DNA from: Thermaerobacillus caldiproteolyticus
Lineage (GTDB): Bacteria > Bacillota > Bacilli > Bacillales > Anoxybacillaceae
Assembly: GCF_013761245.1 (NCBI RefSeq)
Contig: NZ_JACDUT010000003.1
Coordinates: forward strand, 186,001 to 250,000
Direction: 5' to 3'
Length of the DNA stretch: 64,000 bases
Shown: positions 45,326-53,086 of the stretch, piece after piece
Position numbering within the stretch: the stretch's first letter is position 1
How the letters are laid out: each line of letters opens with the position of its first letter
Made by a program: the position numbers and the translations under genes
The notes under the pieces: generated by a model
Seen by the model: the letters and a program-made list of their open reading frames with translations, nothing else
The model's database searches: none
What the model was told of the DNA's origin: nothing

Positions 45326-45925
45326 ATGTCTCAGACGTGTCGCCATTGGAAAACTGTGTTGCGATATAGCGCGTTTGTTTTCATGATGCTTGGCCTTGCC
45401 GTGATGTTATGGAACGGGTATTCATTTTGGCAAGGATATCGTGCCGTTACACCATTAAAGGAAGCAGACAAACAATCATCCAAACGGCTTACCCGGGCAC
45501 AAGAAACGCTTGTACCACCTAAGCTCGGGGAGCAAATGGGAACATTGCTCATTCCGAAGCTGCACATTTCGTTACCGATTTATCATGGGACGGACGAACA
45601 AGAGCTACGAAAAGGTGTCGGCCATTATCCGAAAAGCGCATTGCCGGGCCAACCGAATAATGTTGTGCTGTCAGGACATCGCGATACCGTTTTTCGTCAG
45701 TTAGGGCAAGTCGGACTTCACGATGAACTCATTGTCAAAACATCTACAGGCGAATTTGTATACCGGGTCAAAAAGGTGCGGATTGTCGATGAAAGTGACC
45801 GCACCGTCATCGTGGAAAAGCCACGTCCCACTTTAACGGTGACGACCTGTTATCCGTTTGATTTTATCGGGAATGCGAAACAACGGTATGTTCTTATTGC
45901 TCAGTTCGTGAAAAAACGGACGTAA
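45326..45925 (+). CDS. srtD: Class D sortase
   Basis: The 199-residue membrane transpeptidase has an N-terminal anchor (YSAFVFMMLGLAVMLWNGYSF, about residues 14-34). The sortase domain has the catalytic His118 in LSGHRDTVFRQLGQ, Cys175 in TVTTCYPFDFIGNAKQRYVL and Arg187. The TLxTC form with TLTVTTC and the short N-terminus fit class D. It should cut the MPNTAS signal of the protein encoded just upstream and attach it to peptidoglycan. The six-base gap points to a dedicated enzyme-substrate pair. A strong terminator follows. Confidence 0.93.
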   Translation: MSQTCRHWKTVLRYSAFVFMMLGLAVMLWNGYSFWQGYRAVTPLKEADKQSSKRLTRAQETLVPPKLGEQMGTLLIPKLHISLPIYHGTDEQELRKGVGHYPKSALPGQPNNVVLSGHRDTVFRQLGQVGLHDELIVKTSTGEFVYRVKKVRIVDESDRTVIVEKPRPTLTVTTCYPFDFIGNAKQRYVLIAQFVKKRT

Positions 45926-45953
45926 CAGCATTCACCTGTAACGAGCCATGATA

Positions 45954-46012
45954 AAAAAGCTGACTCATCAAGGGCTAGAAGAGAATCAGCCCTTTGTTGA
46001 GTCAGCTTTTGT
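45954..46012. terminator. Bidirectional terminator between sortase and ywpF genes
   Basis: A 23-bp arm from 45954 to 45976 (AAAAAGCTGACTCATCAAGG and on) pairs with 45988-46010, flanked by A on the left and T on the right. The stem encodes the last seven or so residues of YwpF on the minus strand. Confidence 0.85.
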
Positions 46013-46438
46013 TGGTTCTTTTACACCGCGCCGTTCATGAAGTTGATGCTTAAATTCTCGCAAAAGCGCTTCTCCTTGGAGACCCTTTTCTACGAGGCCG
46101 GCGAGCACGACTTCAGCTAAATCCGTTTTATTGCGGATTAACAGGCCATCCATCAGAACGCTAATATGTTCATTTAGCGAAGTGATCGAACGTATGGTAG
46201 CGATCATGTTCGCGGGGTCGTTGCTTTTATTGGAAATCGTGACTTGGAGACGGAATTCGTCTTTTTCCTTTTGCAGCTCAGAAAAAAAATGTTCGTATTC
46301 TTTATCTAAATATGTTTCAATTAACCAGTGATTTTTCCCGTCTTCTTTATTAATAACAAGCCCATCAATGAGCGAAACCTCTTCTCGATGCAAATCATCG
46401 TAAACGACGGAGAGCCCTACAAGCTTAAAGGTCTTCAT
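45986..46438 (-). CDS. ywpF: YwpF-like protein
   Basis: The 150-residue protein starts KTFKLVGLSVVYDDLHREEV, followed by LIDGLVINKEDGKNHWLIET, the YwpF family signature; the middle has SLNEHISVLMDGLLIRNKTDLAEVV. It is soluble and without recognisable catalytic residues; the function is unknown. In B. subtilis ywpF lies near ssbB and ywqA, as here. The C-terminal KADSTKG is written in the arm of the shared terminator, so the family end may differ by species. The ATG at 46438 follows GAGGTGATGGG. Confidence 0.87.
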   Translation of the reverse strand: MKTFKLVGLSVVYDDLHREEVSLIDGLVINKEDGKNHWLIETYLDKEYEHFFSELQKEKDEFRLQVTISNKSNDPANMIATIRSITSLNEHISVLMDGLLIRNKTDLAEVVLAGLVEKGLQGEALLREFKHQLHERRGVKEPTKADSTKG

Positions 46439-46681
46439 CCCATCACCTCGTCAATGTTGTCTTACGAAAAATTATAACATATCCACTTTGTGAAGGGGAA
46501 ATAGGCAAAAATTTTATAGTGAGGTACAAAAATTGAATTTTTATGTCACATTTTCTCTTTTATTGTCAAAAAATGCTTATAGATAGTGAAAACATTGATG
46601 GGGAAAATTAAAAAATCGTAATTTTACGAAAAATAGTTTGTTGATTATGATAAAGGTGCAGACGGTGGTAGGAAGGGAGAG

Positions 46682-47038
46682 ATGCAACTGACAATGATCA
46701 ACCACGTTGTTCTTGTCGGGCGTTTAACAAAAGACCCCGAACTTCGCTATACTGCCGATGGTTCGGCGGTAGCCAACGTCACATTGGCGGTAAGCCGCAA
46801 TTTTCGCAATGCGGAAGGGGTGATTGATACCGATTTTGTCCATTGTACGCTTTGGAGAAAAATCGCCGAAAACACAGCCAATTATTGTCGGAAAGGTTCG
46901 ATTATTGGAGTGATGGGTCGAATTCAAACAAGGAATTACGAGAAGTCAGATGGACAACGCGTCTATGTAACCGAAGTCGTTGCTGAATCCGTCCGATTTA
47001 TGGGTGGACAACCACAGCAATGGCTCGGACATTCATAA
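46682..47038 (+). CDS. ssbB: Single-stranded DNA-binding protein (SsbB-type)
   Basis: The 118-residue protein has the SSB OB-fold: [20 protein letters not shown] at the start, [35 protein letters not shown] and [20 protein letters not shown]. It lacks the long Gly/Gln-rich acidic tail of the replication SsbA. This short form, near ywpF and ywqA, matches SsbB, the paralogue used in competence and recombination. The ATG at 46682 lies 5 bp behind AGGAAGG; ATG 46694 is a second possibility. It is a single gene with its own terminator. Confidence 0.93.
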   Translation: MQLTMINHVVLVGRLTKDPELRYTADGSAVANVTLAVSRNFRNAEGVIDTDFVHCTLWRKIAENTANYCRKGSIIGVMGRIQTRNYEKSDGQRVYVTEVVAESVRFMGGQPQQWLGHS

Positions 47039-47126
47039 TTAACTCCCTCATTGATTCTTCCTCTATGTTTCCTTTCCTAATTTTCCCCCTATATAGAGAA
47101 ACTAGCCTCAATATTCCCTCTTACAT

Positions 47127-47158
47127 TGTGCCAACAGACATTCGTTGGCGCATTTTTT
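47127..47158 (+). terminator. Terminator of ssbB
   Basis: The stem TGTGCCAAC/GTTGGCGCA (47127-47135 and 47144-47152, one G-T pair) is followed by six T. Confidence 0.8.
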
Positions 47159-47220
47159 ATTATTTATCAAATAGACACGTGAGGTGACGATGCCTATTGC
47201 TCTTCTCTCATGAGGGGAGG

Positions 47221-47643
47221 CTATTCAATGGCCCGCGAAAATTCTTTTACTAGTGTAGCGATAATGGCTTCGATATGTTTGCGTTTTTTTGTCGGTAATT
47301 GTACTAGTGAATAAATTGCTTTTTCCATTTCGGGATTTTGTTTTAAATAAGCGATAATATCAAGCATCGTTTCATCGATACGGTCGGTTTGATAAAGGCG
47401 GTTGACTTCTCGTAGTAGCTCTTTTTTATTTGTTTGTCTTCCTATTAAAAAGTCTATGCTGACTCCATAGAGGTTGCTTAGCTTTTCTAACGATTGCACA
47501 TCCGGTAACAACTCTCCGTTTTCCCATTTGCTAATTTGTGAGCGTGATATATTGAGGCGTTGGGCCAATTCTTCTTGCGTCCAATTTTGCTGTTTTCGTA
47601 AGTATTTTAATTGCTCGCCTAATCTTTTCATATTCTTCACCAC
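47221..47643 (-). CDS. XRE-family helix-turn-helix regulator
   Basis: The 140-residue protein has an N-terminal Cro/C1-type domain (LGEQLKYLRKQQNWTQEELA, QRLNISRSQISKWENGELLP, about residues 8-47). A helical C-terminus of about 70 residues follows (DETMLDIIAYLKQNPEMEKAI, then PTKKRKHIEAIIATLVKE). The layout is like SinR-type or phage-type repressors that dimerise through the C-terminal helices. It is a single gene, convergent with ssbB and divergent from an unknown gene, with no clear target in the window. Confidence 0.85.
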   Translation of the reverse strand: MVKNMKRLGEQLKYLRKQQNWTQEELAQRLNISRSQISKWENGELLPDVQSLEKLSNLYGVSIDFLIGRQTNKKELLREVNRLYQTDRIDETMLDIIAYLKQNPEMEKAIYSLVQLPTKKRKHIEAIIATLVKEFSRAIE

Positions 47644-47852
47644 AGCTCTATCAAAAATGAATCAATATATTAAAGATAGGAGATTGTGGAGAAGAAGTTC
47701 GTTCTGTTTTAGAACATATTATTATTTGTTGCGAAAAAGGTCGTTAAACTATCTTTTGCTAGTGCTCTACAGCTTTTTCCCGAACAAAGATTCTGTTAGA
47801 ATATACAATAAATGGATAAATATTGACTTGGATGAAAAAGCGAGGGATTTGT

Positions 47853-48338
47853 GTGAATATTTATCTTGCAGATTTAATTGTGAGCGAGCGGAAAGTGGAG
47901 AAGCGCAAAATAGGCACATACAGCATCTTTGTGAAGGAGATGAAAAACCCGTTTTCGGTGCGGTTGAAAACGATTGCTCCGACGAACTTTGCTGATTCGT
48001 TACGGTTTTTAAAAAGCGAGGAAACACATGACCGCTTTTTAGACGAAGAAATGTGGTTTCGCACAATTAAATGCCAAGAGAATGCGCAACTGTATTTTGT
48101 CTTCAAATCCGTTGATCAACTCTATATGTTTGTTATCAAGCTTGATTTGAAAAAACGGCATTTCGAAATTACGTCTTATGAATGGAATCAGCTTCAACAA
48201 AAATATCTCCGCTTACATACGAACGAACTTCTCACAATTGAAAAACAGCTCATCTACTACATTCTCCAGTCGCTTTATATTTACGAAAATAAGCGAGTAT
48301 CCTACCTTTTTGTTTCCCCTGTAAAGAAAAAACAATAA
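47853..48338 (+). CDS. Hypothetical protein (161 residues)
   Basis: I do not recognise this protein. It starts at GTG 47853 (VNIYLADLIVSERKVEKRKI) behind GAGGGA; an earlier TTG at 47823 gives ten more residues but no RBS. It has no signal peptide or membrane helix. The sequence is basic with alternating hydrophobics: GTYSIFVKEMKNPFSVRLKT, LYFVFKSVDQLYMFVIKLDL and, near the end, KQLIYYILQSLYIYENKRVS, suggesting an alpha/beta cytoplasmic fold. It lies beside the XRE regulator gene, divergently, and ends at a terminator shared with the ywqBA transcript. Confidence 0.65.
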   Translation: MNIYLADLIVSERKVEKRKIGTYSIFVKEMKNPFSVRLKTIAPTNFADSLRFLKSEETHDRFLDEEMWFRTIKCQENAQLYFVFKSVDQLYMFVIKLDLKKRHFEITSYEWNQLQQKYLRLHTNELLTIEKQLIYYILQSLYIYENKRVSYLFVSPVKKKQ

Positions 48339-48367
48339 AAAGGGCTATCTCATTGCGGAGATAACCC
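48336..48367. terminator. Bidirectional terminator
   Basis: The stem GGGCTATCTC/GAGATAACCCC (48342-48351 and 48358-48367) has AAAAA on the left, giving a U run on the minus strand behind ywqBA and its small gene. It also lies just after the plus-strand hypothetical gene. Confidence 0.75.
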
Positions 48368-48376
48368 CAACATATT

Positions 48377-48493
48377 TTAACGATGTTGCTTTTGATTTGC
48401 AACCTCTAATTTTTTCGCCATCCGCTCATATAGCTTTTCCCATGGTGTTTTTACTTTGGCTTCTTTTGCTTTTCGCTTCGGTTGTTTCTTCAT
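48377..48493 (-). CDS. Small basic protein behind ywqA (38 residues)
   Basis: The ORF starts at ATG 48493, only 3 bp after the ywqA stop, with AAGGAGCATAAAAC as RBS and spacer. It ends at TAA 48377 just before a terminator. The peptide begins MKKQPKRKAKEAKVKTPWEK and ends NQKQHR; about a third of the residues are Lys or Arg. Nothing like a signal peptide or membrane segment is present. Its tight coupling to ywqA suggests a helper or nucleic-acid-binding role for the SNF2 enzyme, but that is inference; the family is not recognised. Confidence 0.6.
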   Translation of the reverse strand: MKKQPKRKAKEAKVKTPWEKLYERMAKKLEVANQKQHR

Positions 48494-48496
48494 GTT

Positions 48497-51259
48497 TTAT
48501 GCTCCTTTGCGAATGATTGTTGGGAGAACAAGCAATTCACGTAATTCTTCATTCGACAATTCCGTAATCCATGCTTCACTTTGAATAATTTCTTCATTTA
48601 GCGCCTGTTTTCGCTCCAGCATTTCGTCAATTTTTTCTTCCAGTGTGCCTACAGTAATGAGCTTATGAACGTGGACAAACCGTTTTTGTCCGATACGATA
48701 TGCGCGGTCAGTTGCTTGATTTTCAACGGCTGGGTTCCACCAGCGGTCAAAATGAATCACATGGTTGGCCGCAGTTAAATTAAGCCCGGTGCCTCCCGCT
48801 TTTAATGACAATATAAAGATGTGAAATTGACCGGCTTGAAATTGTTCAATCATGCGGTCGCGCTCTATTTTTGTCACGCTGCCGTTTAAAAAGAGGACGC
48901 TTTCCTTTAATCGGGAGGAAAGAAGCTGTTGAATCATCTCACCCATTTGAATATATTGCGTAAAAATTAAGCAGCTTTCTCCATTTGCGCGAATTTGCTG
49001 CACAAGCTCAAGCAATGTTTCAAGCTTATGCGACCGCTCTAATACATTTGTCGGGTTGCTTTCTTTTAAATAAAGAGCTGGATGATCGCATAGCTGTTTG
49101 AGCCGATTTAACATTTGCAAAATAAGCCCGCGCCGTTCCCGCTGGTTTGCTGTTTCAATATGTTTCAGTGTTTGTTGGACAAACTCCTCATATAAAGAAG
49201 CTTGTTCAGCGGTTAGCGGACAATATTCTTTTTGTTCGAGCTTATCTGGCAAATCTAAAGCAATCGCTTCATCGTTCTTTGTACGCCGCAATAAAAACGG
49301 GCGAATGAGCTTTTGCAGCATGGCGATTTTCGTTTCGCTGCGATCTTTTTCAATCGGTGCAACAAAGCGGCGTTGAAATTGCGTCAGGCTTCCTAAATAG
49401 CCCGGATTGATAAAGTCAAAAATGCTCCAAAGCTCGGTTAGCCGATTTTCCATCGGCGTACCGGAAAGGGCGATTCTATGCCCGCCTTTCAGTTTACGAA
49501 TGGCCCGCGCTTGTTTTGTGTGAGCATTTTTAATATTTTGTGCCTCATCTAAACAGATTGTTCCCCAATCGACGGAAGAAAGCTCGGCAAAGTCTAAGTG
49601 CACCAAGCTGTATGAGGTCATGACAATATCTGCCTCACGAACTGATTGTAAGAACGTTTCTCCCTTGGCGCGATCCGGACCGTGATGTGTGTAAATTTTC
49701 AGTGAAGGCGCGAATTTCGCGCATTCTTTTTGCCAGTTGCCGAGCACGCTTGTAGGACAGATCAGTAACGCTGGTTTGTGCACGGTTTCATGTTCTTTCA
49801 CATACGAAAAGTACGCAAGCATTTGTACTGTTTTTCCAAGTCCCATATCGTCCGCCAAACATGCCCCAAGTCCGAAACGCCGTAAAAACAATAGCCAATC
49901 GACACCGCGTTGTTGATACGGTCTGAGTGTGCCTTGGAATGAAGCCGGAACAGCCACGGACGGGATTTCATCTAAATGAGTAAGTTGGCGAATAAAGGTT
50001 TGGAAGCTGCGGTTTAACTCAATCGAAATATGTTGAAACGGCGTGCTTTCTTCCTCGCTCTCAGCATGCTCATGTTCTTGCTGCAAAAATGCTTGTTGTA
50101 ACACATCACGAATCGGCAGCCCTTCTTTCCGCGCTTGGTCCATCAACGACTGCACGCGTCGGATGAAAGTGGGATCAAGCTGGATCCATTGTCCGCGAAT
50201 TTGCATAAGCCGTCGTTTCTGCACGACTAGTTCGGCAAATTCTTCTTCGCTCAATTCAACCCCGTTTGTCGAGATGCGCCAGTCAAAATCGACAAGAGTC
50301 TGCAATCCGAGCGTTGCCTCGCCAGCTTTCGGGGCGGATTTCACTTTTGCCTTCATCGTTACGGTTGCTTGTTTGACCATCTCCCACCAGGATGGCAAAA
50401 AGATACGTGCTCCTGCTGCAAGAAGCTGCTCGCTTGCTTCTTTTAAAAAACGCCACGCTTCGTCTTCGCTTAGCGAATTTCGCAGCTGTCCATATCCATT
50501 GTTTAGCCACGGAACAGCTGTCAACCAAAGTCGGTGTGCTCGTTGAACAGCATGATTATACTCTTTCCATTCAGTCGGCAAATGTTCTTCTCCACTCCAA
50601 ATGAGAGTGTCACTGTTATCTTTAGCAATCAGCAACGTCTCTAGCTTCCAATCGTTTTCTTCGTCTGGTTCGCTTAGACGCAAAGCAACCGTAAACGGTG
50701 CCGTATCTTTTTTCCAGCCAATTTCATAAAGCCAATCTTCCTCGGAATAGAGCCAATGAGAACTATTATTTATAAGAAGCGGGTACGTATTCGTGATTTC
50801 TTGCCACACTTCATAGAGCTCTTGATCGCGCTGAATCCAATCATGAATTGCGAGAGAACGCCATGTTTTGATAAATGGATTTTGCTCTGTTTCTTCTTCC
50901 ATTTTCCAACCGAAGCCCCCGTCTTTCCAGGCCGTAAAATCGGGCATAAATTGAAGGGTTCGTATATCGTCCATGATCGCTTTCGCCCATCGGCGAAACG
51001 TCATTGAAGGTTCATCCCATTGAAGGCGAGCCAACTCGTTTTCTGACGAAGAGGAAAAAAACGTCAGAGCTTCCCAAGGAGATAGCCATACTCCTTGCTG
51101 TTCACCGATTTTTTTGGTTGTCAAAAACGTTCCGTAAAAGCTTTCGGCATGCCACGAAAACGCCAGCGCTCGCCATTTTTCTACCGGTTCATCGCTATAA
51201 AGGAAAAAGGCGTTTTCATCCTCAAGCCAGCGGCTCATTAACTTATACCTTTTGATCAT
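48497..51259 (-). CDS. ywqA: SNF2-family DEAD/DEAH-box ATPase YwqA
   Basis: The 920-residue protein has a long N-terminal region found with bacterial SNF2 proteins (about residues 1-430), then the helicase core: GTLRPYQQRGVDWLLFLRRF, Walker A DDMGLGKTVQML (about residue 475), Walker B CLDEAQNIKN and LSGTPMENRL. The second lobe has IFTQYIQMGEMIQ, LSLKAGGTGLNLTAANHVIH and ATDRAYRIGQ. Such enzymes translocate on double-stranded DNA. The start was placed at ATG 51259, within the end of ywqB, which gives the usual length; ATG 51238 is also possible. ywqB, encoding a SWIM zinc-finger protein, overlaps upstream, and the two presumably act together. Confidence 0.93.
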   Translation of the reverse strand: MIKRYKLMSRWLEDENAFFLYSDEPVEKWRALAFSWHAESFYGTFLTTKKIGEQQGVWLSPWEALTFFSSSSENELARLQWDEPSMTFRRWAKAIMDDIRTLQFMPDFTAWKDGGFGWKMEEETEQNPFIKTWRSLAIHDWIQRDQELYEVWQEITNTYPLLINNSSHWLYSEEDWLYEIGWKKDTAPFTVALRLSEPDEENDWKLETLLIAKDNSDTLIWSGEEHLPTEWKEYNHAVQRAHRLWLTAVPWLNNGYGQLRNSLSEDEAWRFLKEASEQLLAAGARIFLPSWWEMVKQATVTMKAKVKSAPKAGEATLGLQTLVDFDWRISTNGVELSEEEFAELVVQKRRLMQIRGQWIQLDPTFIRRVQSLMDQARKEGLPIRDVLQQAFLQQEHEHAESEEESTPFQHISIELNRSFQTFIRQLTHLDEIPSVAVPASFQGTLRPYQQRGVDWLLFLRRFGLGACLADDMGLGKTVQMLAYFSYVKEHETVHKPALLICPTSVLGNWQKECAKFAPSLKIYTHHGPDRAKGETFLQSVREADIVMTSYSLVHLDFAELSSVDWGTICLDEAQNIKNAHTKQARAIRKLKGGHRIALSGTPMENRLTELWSIFDFINPGYLGSLTQFQRRFVAPIEKDRSETKIAMLQKLIRPFLLRRTKNDEAIALDLPDKLEQKEYCPLTAEQASLYEEFVQQTLKHIETANQRERRGLILQMLNRLKQLCDHPALYLKESNPTNVLERSHKLETLLELVQQIRANGESCLIFTQYIQMGEMIQQLLSSRLKESVLFLNGSVTKIERDRMIEQFQAGQFHIFILSLKAGGTGLNLTAANHVIHFDRWWNPAVENQATDRAYRIGQKRFVHVHKLITVGTLEEKIDEMLERKQALNEEIIQSEAWITELSNEELRELLVLPTIIRKGA

Positions 51260-52841
51260 TAAGCAACTTTCCTTTCTGTATCTCTTCTTGAAAGGCACGG
51301 AGCCGTTTGTGCTCCTCTACTAATTTCGTGATATATCTGTTCCACACCTCTTTTTTCCCTAAAGCGCGGTAGTATGTACGCAGCTTTTTTAAGTGCTTAA
51401 CCGCCATTTTGTAACTTTCGCGTTTTTTCAATTGAATCATTTTGTGAACGGCATGATGATAGAGAGGTAACAATAAGGAACGATCATACGTTTCAACAAC
51501 TTTTAGAAACGAACGGTGAATATTGTTGACATCGATATCGGCAAGCAAATGCAAATCAACCCATTTTTTATATTGCTTGCTTGTGAGTAAAAAGTAACTA
51601 TAATCGGAAGCGCTGTAAGGAAGTAAAACTTGTAATAATATTTCATAGTTTTCATCATCCCCGGTTGCCTTCGCGTACCGGTCGTATAAATAAAGCAATT
51701 CTCTTGTAATAATGGCCCCGTCAGAATAATTCGTTGCAGCTAAGTACCACTCCATACTGGTGATGCATAGTTCCCACCAATGTTTGAGGCGTTCCCATTG
51801 TTGACCATGGATCAAGTTTTTTATCCATATTATTACATAAGGAATTGGAACAAATTTTAGTTTTTTCAAGAGAGAAAAAGTTTCCTCATCATCGCCGCGA
51901 AGAAATGCAAGATGTGCCAAAGCGAGTTGACACTCAAGCACAATATCACCGCGCTCTTCTTGCCGCTGTAACAACCATTCTTTTTCTTGCTGATTCCATT
52001 CTTCATTATGAAAAAGAACGCTCCATACCATTTGATAAATGGCGATGCGCTCATCCATCAATGCATCGCCAGCAAATAAAATGTGACGAACGTATTCGCG
52101 GCTTTCCTCAAGAAGCGGAGCGAATGACTTAGGAATAGAAACCTTCGCTAAATCTTCACATTTCTTTTTAATCGTTTCCATAAATTCAGACACGTTCGCG
52201 ATCCAAAACGAGCGATAATAAGAAATGTGCTGATAGTGTTGTCCTTCCTCAAGAAGACGACAAAATGTAAAAAGTGCCGCATGAAGATGATACAGTCGTT
52301 TTTCTACAAGCAACATAGGCGCTTCATTCAGTAATGACGGGAAAAAACGGTAGCACAACTGGTGAATAAATGCATAATCTCCTTTATTCGATTTTGCGAA
52401 AAAGAGATGATATGCTTTCTGAAACTGGTTTATCCAATTACGGACGGAAGAGGATGGGGTTACGAGTTCACTTGCTTTTGTTAAGGGCAATATGTTACCT
52501 GTTCGCTTTGTATTCCACTCGCGAATTAACTCTCCGATTTGCCCAACGTGTGAATATAAATAAAAAAACAAGGCGAGTAGATGGGGACAAACGTACGAAT
52601 CACTGCATTGGCAATGACTTTGTGAAAGATGGGTGAAATAAATTGTCGGTTTGTACACATTCTCATCAAGAACATTCGCTTGAATGACGCCATTTTGAAC
52701 GATTGCTGCATTATAGACAAAACCTTCCCGATACAGCTTAAGCCCCTTTTTCATTGCTGATTGATTGGAAAGTGTAACTTCTTTTTTTAGTTGACGTGCC
52801 GCTTGATCTAATACAGCTTTCGACAAGCTCGTTTGTAACAA
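51243..52841 (-). CDS. ywqB: SWIM zinc-finger protein YwqB
   Basis: The 532-residue protein starts TSLSKAVLDQAARQLKKEV and carries a SWIM zinc finger, HCQCSDSYVCPHLLALFFYL (CxC, then CxH, about residues 76-95). The remaining 430 residues are helical, TPR-like repeats without catalytic motifs. SWIM domains bind DNA or protein and are commonly encoded beside SNF2 ATPases in Bacilli. The gene overlaps ywqA by 17 bp. Start ATG 52841. The role of the pair is not established; DNA repair or recombination is plausible. Confidence 0.9.
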   Translation of the reverse strand: MLQTSLSKAVLDQAARQLKKEVTLSNQSAMKKGLKLYREGFVYNAAIVQNGVIQANVLDENVYKPTIYFTHLSQSHCQCSDSYVCPHLLALFFYLYSHVGQIGELIREWNTKRTGNILPLTKASELVTPSSSVRNWINQFQKAYHLFFAKSNKGDYAFIHQLCYRFFPSLLNEAPMLLVEKRLYHLHAALFTFCRLLEEGQHYQHISYYRSFWIANVSEFMETIKKKCEDLAKVSIPKSFAPLLEESREYVRHILFAGDALMDERIAIYQMVWSVLFHNEEWNQQEKEWLLQRQEERGDIVLECQLALAHLAFLRGDDEETFSLLKKLKFVPIPYVIIWIKNLIHGQQWERLKHWWELCITSMEWYLAATNYSDGAIITRELLYLYDRYAKATGDDENYEILLQVLLPYSASDYSYFLLTSKQYKKWVDLHLLADIDVNNIHRSFLKVVETYDRSLLLPLYHHAVHKMIQLKKRESYKMAVKHLKKLRTYYRALGKKEVWNRYITKLVEEHKRLRAFQEEIQKGKLLNDQKV

Positions 52842-52947
52842 TCGATTTCATCCTCTCGCTATTGCTTACTCTCTTATTCTAGTTTAATCTGCAAAATTTT
52901 ATATAAAATTATAGCAAAAGTCTCTTTCTATGAAAAAGAAAGTTTCG

Positions 52948-52969
52948 GTATACTTAAACATAAGTATAC
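52948..52969. promoter_or_regulatory. Inverted repeat between ywqB and the endopeptidase gene
   Basis: A perfect repeat GTATACTTA/TAAGTATAC separated by AACA lies between the two divergent genes. It could be an operator for either promoter. Confidence 0.45.
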
Positions 52970-52998
52970 AAGAATGAGAAATCTTTCTTGAAACCGTA

Positions 52999-53042
52999 TG
53001 TCGAAAAAAAGAATTCGGTGGCTGGATTCCTTTTTTCGACAT
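52999..53042 (+). promoter_or_regulatory. Leader hairpin before the NlpC/P60 gene
   Basis: Arms ATGTCGAAAAAAAGAAT (52999-53015) and ATTCCTTTTTTCGACAT (53026-53042) pair over 17 bp with one G-T-type mismatch and an 11-nt loop. It lies 45 bp before the start codon. It may be an mRNA-stabilising or attenuating leader structure. Confidence 0.55.
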
Positions 53043-53086
53043 AGCGAGCGCTAGGCTAGCAAGAAAAAGAGGGAGAGTGACAAACG

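Noticed and set aside
46600-46645. ComK box before ssbB
   Set aside because: AAAA-TCGTAA-TTTT and a following A-run look similar, but the spacing is six instead of five and the second box is poor; not enough for a call.
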